From an uncultured Alphaproteobacteria bacterium (GTDB lineage: Bacteria; Pseudomonadota; Alphaproteobacteria; Rhodobacterales; Rhodobacteraceae), in the NCBI GenBank assembly GCA_902611605.1, contig CACMAH010000007.1, positions 1 through 64,000 of the forward strand: DNA of 64,000 nucleotides, given 5' to 3'. Under the pieces are notes generated by a model that saw only the letters and a list, made by a program, of their open reading frames with translations, was not told where the DNA came from and ran no database searches. This document shows positions 24,850-34,377 of the stretch, piece after piece. Position numbers and translations under genes: made by a program. Numbering within the stretch: position 1 is the stretch's first letter; each line of letters opens with the position of its first letter.

Positions 24850-26166
24850 CTAATTTAAATAAGAAAGATGCTTATGCTGAACGCTAATCATGTTATTTAA
24901 TAGCTTTTCAGCATCCGTTACACTAGTAACTACAGGATCAGCTAATAATGCTAAATAAGCTTTATGTTTTGATTTTTCTAAAACTGCTTGAGTAGTTAAT
25001 TGAATAACACCTGATTGTAAGTTTAATAAACTTCCAAACGTTTTAGGGTAATTTTCAAGAGTAATACCTTCGATACCCTTTTTATCAATCATAGCAGGTA
25101 CTTCAACTACTATATCTTTTGGTAAACAATCTATAAAACCATTGTTAGGTATATTGACAGATGACTCCTCTATTCCTTGATCTTCAATAATAGCCTCTGC
25201 TATTGGAACAAATCGCTCGTGAAAACGATTATTTTCCAAATCAAAAAAAGACGAATAGATCTTATCATTTTCAAAAAAGTTTAAACATTTCTTTTTATAA
25301 TTATCGTAAAAATGTAATATAGCTTCATGATCAGCAACACTATACGCCCATTGAACATATTCTCCTAAATGACTATCCGTAGTGATAGGCAAATATTTAA
25401 AATCTTCATATATTTTAAAAAAAACTCCTCTCTCAGCACCTGGCTCTGACTCAAAGCCTTCATGATCATTTACTAAATCTTTAAAATAATTCCAAAAATT
25501 CTTTTTTATTAGTGGGTAGCCATCTTTACCATTATTTTTAAATTTTGCATCTAATAATATACTGAAATGATTTAATCCACCTGCTCTAAATTCAATGTTG
25601 GATAATTCTGTTTCCATAAGTGTAGGAAGCTGACGGCGCATAGACTCAATTTCATGGCACAAACCGATAAACTTCAAATCTGGAAATTTGGTAGTTACTG
25701 CGTGACATACTCTTTGCATAGGGTTTGAATAATTGAACACATAAGCATCAGGGCAAATAGCTTGAATATCTTCACAAATTTCTAGAATTGGAGGAATAAT
25801 TCTTAGAGAATGAAATAAGCCGCCAGGTCCTCCATTTTCACCATAAACTTGCTTAACACCATATTGAAGTGGTATCTTCCAGTCTTGATCCCATAAGTCA
25901 AACCTATTTCCAACTTCAATTGAAATTAGACAAAAGGAAGCTCCCTTTAGAGCTTCTTTTCTTGAAGTAGTAGACTCAATAGTAATATTTATTCCAAGTT
26001 TTTCTTTATATTCAGAAGCAATTTTAAAAGTATTATCCAATGCTTTTGCATTAATGTCGTGTAAAATAATTGTAGATCCTTCCAAAAAATTTGATTTGAA
26101 AATATCCCCCACGACGCCCAATCCGAAATTTGTACTTCCGGCACCAATTAATACAATTCTATGCAT
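24850..26166 (-). CDS. GH4 family glycosidase (alpha-glucosidase/galactosidase type)
   Basis: 438 residues. NAD-binding start IVLIGAGSTNFGLG (4-17), substrate loop YGENGGPGGLFHSLR, NYSNPM (N148), and Mn ligands C170-H171 (GLCHE) with H200 (GLNHF). GH4 enzymes use NAD+ and Mn2+ for a redox-elimination mechanism and often act on alpha-glucosides, alpha-galactosides or glucuronides. It lies between the importer permease and ATPase genes, in the slot where agl operons usually have a GH13 enzyme, so it probably splits the imported alpha-glucoside in the cytoplasm. Confidence 0.9.
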   Translation of the reverse strand: MHRIVLIGAGSTNFGLGVVGDIFKSNFLEGSTIILHDINAKALDNTFKIASEYKEKLGINITIESTTSRKEALKGASFCLISIEVGNRFDLWDQDWKIPLQYGVKQVYGENGGPGGLFHSLRIIPPILEICEDIQAICPDAYVFNYSNPMQRVCHAVTTKFPDLKFIGLCHEIESMRRQLPTLMETELSNIEFRAGGLNHFSILLDAKFKNNGKDGYPLIKKNFWNYFKDLVNDHEGFESEPGAERGVFFKIYEDFKYLPITTDSHLGEYVQWAYSVADHEAILHFYDNYKKKCLNFFENDKIYSSFFDLENNRFHERFVPIAEAIIEDQGIEESSVNIPNNGFIDCLPKDIVVEVPAMIDKKGIEGITLENYPKTFGSLLNLQSGVIQLTTQAVLEKSKHKAYLALLADPVVTSVTDAEKLLNNMISVQHKHLSYLN

Positions 26167-26294
26167 AGTTTTTACCTTTGTATGAGTTCTTATTTAGTTT
26201 TATAAAATATCATTTGAATAAAATAAATATAAAACATGCACGTTTATAAAATAAAAAAAAACAGAAAAAAATATGCCTATTTTTTAACAGAAAT

Positions 26295-27437
26295 TTATCC
26301 TTTTACTGATCCAGCAACTAACCCTCTTATAAAGAAACGCTGTAAAGAAAAGAAAATAAATAAGGGGACTGTCATGGATATAAAAGCTCCCGTTGTTAAA
26401 ATTTCCCAATTTTCACCTCTAGATCCTAATAACTCTTTAAGTTTTGCAGTTAAAATTATTTCACTTGGATGTTTATCTAAAAAAACAAGACCAACTAATA
26501 AGTCATTCCATACCCAGAGAAATTGTAAAATAAATATAGATGCAAATGCAGGAATAGATAATGGAATAACTATCCTAACAAAAGTATCGTAATGTGTAGC
26601 TCCATCCACTTTCGCAGCCTCTAACATTTCGTTAGGAAGAGATTTCATAAAATTCCATAAAAGAAAAGTAGTAGAAGCTAAACCAAAACCAGTATGCGCC
26701 ATCCAAACACCTGGGAATGATTTTGCCTCAACATTAAAAAGAGCTCCCAAATCATTATAGATGGTAAGAATTGGTATTAAAGACATTTGCAAAGGGACTA
26801 CAAGTGAAGCAATAATTGAAGCTAATAATAAATCTCTACCAAAAAAATTCATCCAAGTTAAAGAATAAGCAAAAAAAGAGCAGATAATTAAAGGAATTAA
26901 TGTAGCTGGTAATGCAACAGCAATTGTATTCAAAAATGCTTGACCCAAACCTTCTTTAAAAATTACCTCTTTATAATTGTCTAAAGTAAAACTAGGTGGA
27001 CTTGTGGCAGTAATAAATAATCTTCTACCTTTTTTCTTTTTAAATTCACTTTTAGATTTCCATTGATAATCACCATTTTCAAAAACAATGATTTCTGATT
27101 TATCTTTTAAGATAGCAACTTCACCTACTTTATAGGCATTGATGTCTTTGGATGTAATCCCATAACTTAAGACTTTTTTTCCTTCTTCGTTATCAAATAG
27201 ATTACCTCTTATAAAAAAAATCCCTTCTTCCTCGATCTGAGCTTTATTACCTTTTGTTCTATGTATTTCATTAACTTCAGTAGTAACAAGCGAAGTCCAC
27301 CAACCGCTAATAGCCAGTTGATCTTTATCTCTGAATGAACTTATCAAAAGTCCAAAGGTCGGAGTAATCCAAAGTATAACAAAAAATAATAACAGTAATT
27401 GCGAAAAAATAGACGATAGATTCAATTTAAATTTCAT
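26295..27437 (-). CDS. aglG: alpha-glucoside ABC importer permease AglG
   Basis: 380 residues from ATG 27437, which overlaps the aglF stop; the frame extends 13 codons upstream without good reason. MalG-type permease with EAA loop MLEAAKVDGATHYDTFVRIVIP and C-terminal GLVAGSVKG. A periplasmic insert of about 90 residues (roughly 40-135) after the first helix, ending ATSPPSFTLDNYK, is a known mark of AglG-type permeases. GSRGENWEILTTGAF near the C-terminus also matches AglG. Confidence 0.88.
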   Translation of the reverse strand: MKFKLNLSSIFSQLLLLFFVILWITPTFGLLISSFRDKDQLAISGWWTSLVTTEVNEIHRTKGNKAQIEEEGIFFIRGNLFDNEEGKKVLSYGITSKDINAYKVGEVAILKDKSEIIVFENGDYQWKSKSEFKKKKGRRLFITATSPPSFTLDNYKEVIFKEGLGQAFLNTIAVALPATLIPLIICSFFAYSLTWMNFFGRDLLLASIIASLVVPLQMSLIPILTIYNDLGALFNVEAKSFPGVWMAHTGFGLASTTFLLWNFMKSLPNEMLEAAKVDGATHYDTFVRIVIPLSIPAFASIFILQFLWVWNDLLVGLVFLDKHPSEIILTAKLKELLGSRGENWEILTTGAFISMTVPLFIFFSLQRFFIRGLVAGSVKG

Positions 27438-28416
27438 TTTTTTGCTCTTGCCTATGTCTATATAAATTCCAAACAAGTATAGGAATAACTCCTATCATTA
27501 TGCAAAAGGCTAATACACTACCCCTTCCAGAATCCCCTCCTCCTCTAAACATCCAATCATACATAAGGTTAGCCAGAACTTCTGTTTGCCATTCCCCATT
27601 GGTCATTGCATATATAATATCGAATACTTTTAAGACTAAAATTGTGATTATAGTCCAAATAACTAGAATAGTTCTTTCTAAAAATGGTATAATTATGGAC
27701 CAAAAAATTCTAAATTCGCTTGCCCCATCTATTCGTGCAGCTTCAAGTGTTTCATTTGGAATACCTCGAAGAGCAGCACTAAAAATCACCAAAGCTAAAC
27801 CAGTTTGTATCCAAATCATAATGGCCATCAAAAAAAGATTGTTCCAAATTGAAATTGTGAGCCATGCTTGCGGCTCCATCCCCAGAGAAACAACAATTGC
27901 ATTTAACAAACCTATTTGGTGATCACCTGTTCCTCTATAATCATAAATAAATTTCCAAATTACTCCAGCTCCTACGAATGATATAGCCATAGGCATAAAA
28001 ATAATTGACTTTGCAATAGTTCCCCACCATATCTTGTCAGTTAAATTGGCAATTACTAAACCAAAAAAAGTACTGAGTGTTGGAACTATCAAAAGCCAAC
28101 CCAAGTTATTTAAAATGCTTCTTCTAAAGTTTGGATCATTTAATGCCCATAAATAATTGTTCCAACCAACAAATTCGCGGCCGAATTTATCAAAAAAACT
28201 TAATCTCACTGTTTCAAAAACAGGATATAAAATAAACATAAACAAAACCAGAAAAGCAGGAGCTATGAAAATTATAGCTCTTACAGAATTTTCAAGAGCT
28301 ACAGAATTACTTTTAAATTTACAAACTAAATCTAAAATAAAATTTGATAAACCAAAGTAAATGATAAAAAACAAAACGCCAACTATAACAGTTGATATTA
28401 ATGAAAAAAAACTCAT
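27427..28416 (-). CDS. aglF: alpha-glucoside ABC importer permease AglF
   Basis: 329 residues, eight possible helices including a leading pair (about 5-28 and 45-70) before the MalF-type core. EAA loop LEAARIDGASEFRIFWSIIIPF in the second half. Pairs with AglG, whose start it overlaps by 11 bp. Separated from aglE by a hairpin that should lower its expression relative to the binding protein. Confidence 0.88.
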   Translation of the reverse strand: MSFFSLISTVIVGVLFFIIYFGLSNFILDLVCKFKSNSVALENSVRAIIFIAPAFLVLFMFILYPVFETVRLSFFDKFGREFVGWNNYLWALNDPNFRRSILNNLGWLLIVPTLSTFFGLVIANLTDKIWWGTIAKSIIFMPMAISFVGAGVIWKFIYDYRGTGDHQIGLLNAIVVSLGMEPQAWLTISIWNNLFLMAIMIWIQTGLALVIFSAALRGIPNETLEAARIDGASEFRIFWSIIIPFLERTILVIWTIITILVLKVFDIIYAMTNGEWQTEVLANLMYDWMFRGGGDSGRGSVLAFCIMIGVIPILVWNLYRHRQEQKNEI

Positions 28417-28438
28417 GATGATTTTTATTATAAAAAGA

Positions 28439-28467
28439 AAAGGCGAACAAGTTTATTGTTCGCCTTT
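28439..28467 (-). terminator. attenuating hairpin between aglE and aglF
   Basis: A perfect 12-bp stem AAAGGCGAACAA (28439-28450) with 28456-28467 and a 5-nt loop. On the minus strand it is followed by a T-rich run (TTTTCTTTTT, complement of about 28431-28441). It probably ends most transcripts after the binding-protein gene, giving excess AglE over permeases. Confidence 0.75.
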
Positions 28468-28480
28468 CATAAAAATTTAA

Positions 28481-29800
28481 TTATTTAATTGCATCCCAGC
28501 TAGATTGTATAGCGTCTGCAACGTCTTTTGCTGATTTTCCATTTGTATAATCAACCATACCAGTCCAGAAAGAACCAGCACCAACAGCGCCTGGCATTAA
28601 ATCTGATCCATCAAATCTAAATGTAGTCGCACCAACTAAAATATCGTGTAATCCTCTGAATGTATCACTCGCATATTTGCTTTTATCAACACCTTTATGT
28701 GGAGTTAAAAAACCTCCCTTACCCATAAATCTCTCATGAGCTTCAGGATGCATTAAAAACTTCATTAGTTCTGTAGTTGCTGGATCATTGTTTGTAGCTG
28801 TAATAACAGTACCTGCTCCTAACACTGGACGTCCAAGATCTTTTGAAGAATAAGCTGGAAAATAGAAAAAGTCATAATCTACACCTGCTTCTACTCCTTC
28901 AGGAAAGAATGCAGGAATAAAACTAGCTTGTCTATGCATCATACACTGTGGTGGTGATGTAAATAAACCTTTTGGAGAATCTCTAAAACCAGTTGTTGCA
29001 ACTGCTTTTGAACCACCTGCTACAAAATCGTCATTCAATGCAAATGTACCAAAAAATTCCATTGCATCTATAACTTTTTGATCATTAAATGGCATTTCAT
29101 TAGATACCCATTGGTCATATACTGATGGTGGATGAGTTCTCAACATTATTTCTTCCATCCAATCAGTTGCTGGCCATCCTGTTGCTCCACCTGATTCAAG
29201 TCCAATGCACCAAGGTGTATTACCGTCAGAAGCCATTTGTTTTGTGAGTGATAATAACTCCTCCATTGTTTTAGGAACTTCATATCCATTATCTTCAAAG
29301 TTATCAGGTGAATACCAAACAAGGCTCTTCACATTAACTCTAAAGAAAATTCCATAAAATTGATCTTTTCCATTAGCATCTGCATAAGTTGTCAAATCAA
29401 CCCATGATTGACCAGCTGCATAATCATCCAAAACCATTTGCTTTAAATCATTACCTTGTGGAGCTAGACAACCAGTTGCAGCAATATTTGCAGCTAAACC
29501 AGGTTGTGGAAAGACTGCTATGTCAGCTGGATTACCTGCTTTACAGTCAATATTGATAATTTGCTCAAATTCATCTGATCCACCATATTCAACTGATGCA
29601 CCTGTTTCTTTTTCAAAAATAGATAAAACATCTCTGAAGCTTTCATCTTCAGGTGCTAACCAAGGTCCAAAAATTTTAATTTTGGCTCCAGAGATATCTG
29701 GACCATCATAATGGTAATGACCACTACCAGCAAATATACTTGTTGGAAAAACAACTAGTATAGAAGCTAATAGGAGTTTTTTAATTTTTAAAATGTTCAT
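28481..29800 (-). CDS. aglE: alpha-glucoside-binding protein AglE
   Basis: 439 residues with a signal peptide (MNILKIKKLLLASILVVFPTS, cleaved around 24). Family 1 binding protein. CIGLESGGATGWPATDWMEE, the Cys-bearing IINIDCKAGNPADIAVFPQP and PPQCMMHRQASF agree with AglE from memory. It delivers sucrose, trehalose, maltose or similar alpha-glucosides to AglFG. First gene of the operon; divergent from the GH1 beta-glucosidase gene across a 213 bp gap. Confidence 0.88.
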   Translation of the reverse strand: MNILKIKKLLLASILVVFPTSIFAGSGHYHYDGPDISGAKIKIFGPWLAPEDESFRDVLSIFEKETGASVEYGGSDEFEQIINIDCKAGNPADIAVFPQPGLAANIAATGCLAPQGNDLKQMVLDDYAAGQSWVDLTTYADANGKDQFYGIFFRVNVKSLVWYSPDNFEDNGYEVPKTMEELLSLTKQMASDGNTPWCIGLESGGATGWPATDWMEEIMLRTHPPSVYDQWVSNEMPFNDQKVIDAMEFFGTFALNDDFVAGGSKAVATTGFRDSPKGLFTSPPQCMMHRQASFIPAFFPEGVEAGVDYDFFYFPAYSSKDLGRPVLGAGTVITATNNDPATTELMKFLMHPEAHERFMGKGGFLTPHKGVDKSKYASDTFRGLHDILVGATTFRFDGSDLMPGAVGAGSFWTGMVDYTNGKSAKDVADAIQSSWDAIK

Positions 29801-29903
29801 ATTTCCCCCATTTTATGTAATTTACTTAACGTAAGTTATGCATTAGTACACATATAATCAATTTCTTACAGTCTAATTACTATAATAAAACTAAATAAAT
29901 TTC

Positions 29904-29928
29904 AAACTGCCTGAAAAAAAGGCAGTTT
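29904..29928. other. hairpin in the divergent aglE / GH1 gap
   Basis: A perfect 9-bp stem AAACTGCCT (29904-29912) with 29920-29928 and a 7-nt A-rich loop. T- or A-rich flanks on both sides make it terminator-like, yet both neighbouring genes are transcribed away from it. It may be an operator, a leader structure or the end of a short unlisted transcript. Confidence 0.4.
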
Positions 29929-30013
29929 TATTATAAATCATATTATATTTGAATATCGCCAAGTTAATATTATTGTATATTTGAACAATTTAAAAAGTTA
30001 ATATTCATCTAAA

Positions 30014-31342
30014 ATGCCAGATCTAAAAATAATAAAAGATTTCCCTGATAATTTCACTTTTGGTGTTGCAACATCCAGTTATCAAATAGAAGGTAATAGT
30101 TTTGGTAACTCTGGTTTAAGTCATTGGGATCATTTCTCAAATATAAAAGGAAATGTTTATAATAATGAGACAGGCAAAATCGCTTGTGCTCATTTTCTAA
30201 ATTATAAAGAAGATATAAAGCTCATAGCTGAGGCAGGATTTTCTGCATATAGATTTTCTTTTTCATGGCCTAGAATTCTTCCTGATGGGAAAGGTTCTAT
30301 CAATAAAGAAGGGATTTCCTTTTACGATAAATTGATTGATGAACTTCTAGAAAATAACTTAGAAACATTTTCAACACTTTATCATTGGGATTTACCAGAA
30401 ATTTTTATTTCAAAAGGTGGATGGAAAAATCGCGATACAACTAAGTGGTTTGCCGATTTTACAGACATCATCATGAGAAAATTTTCAGACAGATTAAACT
30501 CAATTGCAACAATAAACGAACCGTGGTGTGTTTCTTGGCTTAGCCATTACCTTGGTGAACATGCTCCTGGAGAAAGGAGTATAGAATCAGGCGTCAAAAC
30601 AATGCACATGATATTGGTCGCTCATGCTGAAGCTATGCAAGTAATAAGGAGCCATAATTACAATAATGCTGGAATTGTACTAAATAAACAGTTTGTGCAA
30701 CCATTTGATGACATACCTGAAACTTTAAAATTCACTAATTTAGCAGATGAAATTCATAACCTCTGGTTTGATGAAGCCATTTTTAATGGTGTTTACCCAT
30801 CTCAAACACTTGATCTTTTTTCTCAATATATGCCAAATAATTATGAAAAAGATCTAGTGAAAATTTCGCAACCTTTAGATTGGGTAGGAATTAACTATTA
30901 TACAAGATCATTGATTAAAATTGATTCAACTGAAACTTTTTTGGGCTACAAATCCGTCAACGGTGATTTAGATGTTACAGATATGGGTTGGGAAGTTTTC
31001 CCTAAAGGACTCAAATTTATTATTGAAAGATTTCATAACAAATATTCAAAAAAAATTCCAATTTATGTCACAGAGAATGGTATGGCCAGTAACGATGTTA
31101 TCCAGGATGGAAAAATAAAAGACTTTAAAAGAATAAAATTTTATAGTGATCACCTCATTGAGTGCCTTAAGCTTTTAGAAAAAGATATTCCTTTAAAAGG
31201 TTATTTTGCTTGGTCTTTACTTGATAATTTTGAATGGGCTTATGGATATAGCAAAAGATTTGGCATTGTCTATGTTGATTTTAATAATTTAAAAAGAATA
31301 CCAAAATTGTCTTGGAAAGAATTTAGAAAGCATTTGAAATGA
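30014..31342 (+). CDS. GH1 family beta-glucosidase
   Basis: 442 residues, complete (beta/alpha)8 GH1 enzyme. Acid/base Glu169 in ATINEPWC and nucleophile Glu354 in YVTENGMA; QIEG near the N-terminus (about 24-27), HWDLP and NYYTRS line the sugar site; DNFEWAYGYSKRFG closes the barrel. No signal peptide, so it acts on imported beta-glucosides (or beta-galactosides). Divergent from the agl operon and probably co-regulated with it, though no LacI-type operator was seen in the gap. Confidence 0.93.
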   Translation: MPDLKIIKDFPDNFTFGVATSSYQIEGNSFGNSGLSHWDHFSNIKGNVYNNETGKIACAHFLNYKEDIKLIAEAGFSAYRFSFSWPRILPDGKGSINKEGISFYDKLIDELLENNLETFSTLYHWDLPEIFISKGGWKNRDTTKWFADFTDIIMRKFSDRLNSIATINEPWCVSWLSHYLGEHAPGERSIESGVKTMHMILVAHAEAMQVIRSHNYNNAGIVLNKQFVQPFDDIPETLKFTNLADEIHNLWFDEAIFNGVYPSQTLDLFSQYMPNNYEKDLVKISQPLDWVGINYYTRSLIKIDSTETFLGYKSVNGDLDVTDMGWEVFPKGLKFIIERFHNKYSKKIPIYVTENGMASNDVIQDGKIKDFKRIKFYSDHLIECLKLLEKDIPLKGYFAWSLLDNFEWAYGYSKRFGIVYVDFNNLKRIPKLSWKEFRKHLK

Positions 31343-31461
31343 AAAAAGAATGAAATTTTGAAAAAATTGAATGCTTGTATTTTTTTTTTAGGATGCCTAT
31401 CCTCTGAGCTGAGATTGCTTGTTTCTCAATAAAATTAACCAATCATATTTAGGAGGAAAAT

Positions 31462-32427
31462 ATGATCAAAAGAATTAAATCATTAGCTGCTGCATTATCA
31501 ATATCATTCTTTGCAGCTACAAGTTTGTTTGCAGCTGAATGTATTGCCCCAGCGAATCCTGGTGGTGGCTGGGACTTTACTTGCAGAACTATTACTAAAA
31601 TTATGTACGATATTGGTGCTTATGATTCACCAATTCAAGTAACTAATATGGCAGGTGGAGGTGGCGGCTTAGCCTATGGTCACGTAGTAAATGAAAGAAA
31701 TACAGATGACGACTTAATCGTTGCTGCTTCTTCTGCTACAGCTACAAGACTTGCACAAAATGCTTACTCAGGGATGACCTATGACCAAGTACGTTTTCTT
31801 GGAGCTATTGGTGCAGACCCAGGAGTTATAGTTGTTGCTGCAGATTCACCTTATAAAAACCTAAATGACTTACTTGATGCAGTAATAGCCGATCCAGCTA
31901 ATCATGCTTTTGCTGGAGGATCAGCCGCAGGTGGTTTTGATCATTTGAAAGTTTTAATGGCTTTAGGAAAAAAAGGATTTACAGATATTGCTAAAGTAAA
32001 ATATATAGGTGTTGATGGAGATGCCGACGCCATTACTCAAACAGTAGGTGGTTTTACCGCAGCAATGACAGGTGATATTTCTGGTGTTGTTGGATTTATA
32101 AAATCAGGTGATGTAAGAGTTCTTGCTTCTTTTACTGATGAAAGAATTCCTGGATTTGAAAATATTCCAACGGCAAAAGAACAAGGAATTGATGTTGTTG
32201 CTGTAAACTGGAGAGGTTTATATACCCCAAAAGGGGCATCTGATGCTTCTTATAAAAAATGGACTGAAGCTCTGAGAAAAGTTGGTGATTCACCAGAGTG
32301 GAAAAAAGCAATGGAAGCTAACGGTTTGGCACCATTCAATAAAGTTGGTCCAAACTTCCAAGATTATGTAGTTGGAGTTATGGCAGAAGTCCAAGCTTTA
32401 TCCAAAGAACTTGGTGTAATGAAATAG
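31462..32427 (+). CDS. tctC: tripartite tricarboxylate transporter binding protein
   Basis: 321 residues with a signal peptide ending near FAA (about 24). TctC/Bug fold: CIAPANPGGGWDFTCRT at the mature start, TNMAGGGGGLAYGHV, and GGSAAGGFDHLKVL. It binds a small carboxylate in the periplasm for TctAB. Strong AGGAGG ribosome site 5 bp before ATG. The stop overlaps tctB's GTG by one base. The ligand cannot be named; TctC proteins bind citrate, tartrate, C4-dicarboxylates and others. Confidence 0.92.
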   Translation: MIKRIKSLAAALSISFFAATSLFAAECIAPANPGGGWDFTCRTITKIMYDIGAYDSPIQVTNMAGGGGGLAYGHVVNERNTDDDLIVAASSATATRLAQNAYSGMTYDQVRFLGAIGADPGVIVVAADSPYKNLNDLLDAVIADPANHAFAGGSAAGGFDHLKVLMALGKKGFTDIAKVKYIGVDGDADAITQTVGGFTAAMTGDISGVVGFIKSGDVRVLASFTDERIPGFENIPTAKEQGIDVVAVNWRGLYTPKGASDASYKKWTEALRKVGDSPEWKKAMEANGLAPFNKVGPNFQDYVVGVMAEVQALSKELGVMK

Positions 32428-32864
32428 TGTCAGACCGAATATTCGGCTCTATACTTACTATGGTAGCACTGACATTGTTTGTCAGTGCTACCAAGTTGGA
32501 ATCACCTTTTTTCGCTGATCCATTAGGACCAAAAAACTTTCCTTTTATAGTTTCTGGTGCTGCTTTGATTTGTTCTTTAACAATGATAATAAAACCAGAT
32601 AAAGATCCATCGTGGCCAGATATTAAAACTTTAATAAAATTATTTACAGCTTTAATTGTATTAATTTTATATGCTTTTTCATTAAAAACATTTGGTTTTC
32701 TCTTACCTACAGCATTGGCATCAGCTGCTTTGTCCTACTTAATACAACCTAGTATATTTAAATCGTCAGCAACTGGGATAATTTTATCTTTATCATTATT
32801 TGTAATATTTAGATTTGGATTAGGACTAAGTCTCTTTCCTTTTCCAAGATTTCTAATAGGTTGA
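32427..32864 (+). CDS. tctB: tripartite tricarboxylate transporter small subunit
   Basis: 145 residues with four hydrophobic helices and the TctB pattern FFADPLGPKNFPFIVSGAAL near the N-terminus. GTG start overlaps the tctC stop. It is the small membrane subunit of the transporter, whose role is structural. Confidence 0.88.
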   Translation: MSDRIFGSILTMVALTLFVSATKLESPFFADPLGPKNFPFIVSGAALICSLTMIIKPDKDPSWPDIKTLIKLFTALIVLILYAFSLKTFGFLLPTALASAALSYLIQPSIFKSSATGIILSLSLFVIFRFGLGLSLFPFPRFLIG

Positions 32865-32870
32865 TCACTC

Positions 32871-34373
32871 ATGGAACTTTTTCAAAATTTAGCTCTTGGT
32901 TTTGGCATTGCACTTACATTAACTACTCTAAGTTTAGCTATTATAGGATGCATTCTAGGGACAATAATTGGAGCTTTACCAGGACTTGGACCTTCCAATG
33001 GAGTCGCAATACTCATACCTCTTGCCTTTACATTAGAGTTAGATGCAACACAAGCTCTCGTTCTTATGACTAGTGTTTATTATGGCGCCATGTATGGAGG
33101 AAGAATTTCATCGATACTCTTAAATATTCCTGGTGACGAACCAGCTATGATGACTACTCTTGATGGATATCCAATGGCCAAAAAAGGGAGAGCAGGTGAT
33201 GCTCTTGTACTTTCGGGTGTATCGTCTTTTGTGGGGGCTTTTCTTGCTACAATAGGATTAATGCTTTTAGCACCAATTTTAGCAAGAGTGGCATTTTATT
33301 TTGGCCCAGCTGAATACTTTGCTTTATATCTTCTAGCATTTTGTACACTTGGTGGTATAGGCTCAGAGAATCAAGCAAAATCAGCAATTGCTGTATGCCT
33401 AGGATTAGGTATTTCAATGATAGGCGTAGATAATTCAACTGGAATGACAAGATTCACTGGAGGAAACCTACATTTATATGATGGTGTAGATTTTTTAGTA
33501 GCAATTGTTGGTCTTTTTGCAGTTACTGAAATATTTGTTTTTATTGAGAGTAGAGGAAAGGATTCTGCTATTGGAGTAAAACTAGGAAAAATTTCTATTC
33601 CCTTTAAAGATATAATTGCTACAAGATGGACGATGCTAAGGGCAACAATTGTAGGTTTTATAGCGGGAGTTCTTCCTGGTGCAGGTGCTTCATTAGGTAG
33701 CTTTCTTGCTTATATGAGTGAAAAATCTTTAGCAAAAGAAAAGAAATTTTTTGGAACAGGCGATATTAGAGGAGTAGCTGCACCAGAAGCTGGAAACAAT
33801 GCCGCTGCTGGAGGTGCACTTGTTCCAATGTTAACTTTAGGAGTTCCTGGTTCTGGAACTACTGCTGTTTTACTTGCTTTATTAATGACACTAAACATAA
33901 CACCAGGGCCTCTTCTTTTTAATGAAAGACCTGAGGTGGTTTGGGGTTTAATAGCTACACTATTAATAGCTAACTTTGTGTTATTGATTTTGAATGTTCC
34001 TTTAGTGAAAATATTTACAAAAATTCTTCAAGTACCTGCATCATTTTTACTTCCTGGTGTAGCTATGGTTTCTTTTGTTGGGATTTATTCCTTATCTGGA
34101 AGCTATTTTGATCTCTTGTTGATGATAGGATTTGGTGTTTTAGGTTTTACCTTACGAAAATTAAAAATTCCTGCAGTGCCTGTAATACTTGGAATTTTAC
34201 TTGGAGGACACATGGAAGTAAGTTTGAGAAGAGCAATGGTATTATCTAATGGTGACTGGACCTACCTATTTAATTCTTATATTTCGGTAGGGTTGTGGAT
34301 TGCAGCCTTCATAGGTTTCGTTGCACCAATTTTTTTAAGATCTTATCTAAAAAAACCAACACCAATAGGATAG
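32871..34373 (+). CDS. tctA: tripartite tricarboxylate transporter large subunit
   Basis: 500 residues, about 10-12 helices. Hallmarks of TctA: GALPGLGPSNGVAILIPL (first repeat), GAMYGGRISSILLNIPGDE, and FIAGVLPGAGASLGSFLAY (second repeat), APEAGNNAAAGGALVPMLTLGVPGSGTTAVLL. It is the ion-driven transport channel. Six bases after tctB; the AtuA-like gene follows 4 bp later, tying transport to that enzyme. Confidence 0.95.
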   Translation: MELFQNLALGFGIALTLTTLSLAIIGCILGTIIGALPGLGPSNGVAILIPLAFTLELDATQALVLMTSVYYGAMYGGRISSILLNIPGDEPAMMTTLDGYPMAKKGRAGDALVLSGVSSFVGAFLATIGLMLLAPILARVAFYFGPAEYFALYLLAFCTLGGIGSENQAKSAIAVCLGLGISMIGVDNSTGMTRFTGGNLHLYDGVDFLVAIVGLFAVTEIFVFIESRGKDSAIGVKLGKISIPFKDIIATRWTMLRATIVGFIAGVLPGAGASLGSFLAYMSEKSLAKEKKFFGTGDIRGVAAPEAGNNAAAGGALVPMLTLGVPGSGTTAVLLALLMTLNITPGPLLFNERPEVVWGLIATLLIANFVLLILNVPLVKIFTKILQVPASFLLPGVAMVSFVGIYSLSGSYFDLLLMIGFGVLGFTLRKLKIPAVPVILGILLGGHMEVSLRRAMVLSNGDWTYLFNSYISVGLWIAAFIGFVAPIFLRSYLKKPTPIG

Positions 34374-34377
34374 TAGA

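Noticed and set aside
31390-31428. A GGATGCC ... GCTGAGAT segment before tctC that recalls a TPP riboswitch
   Set aside because: The CTGAGA word is present, but the second conserved half (ACCCTTTGAACCTGATC type) is missing. The segment is better read as two small hairpins (31390-31403 and 31410-31428).
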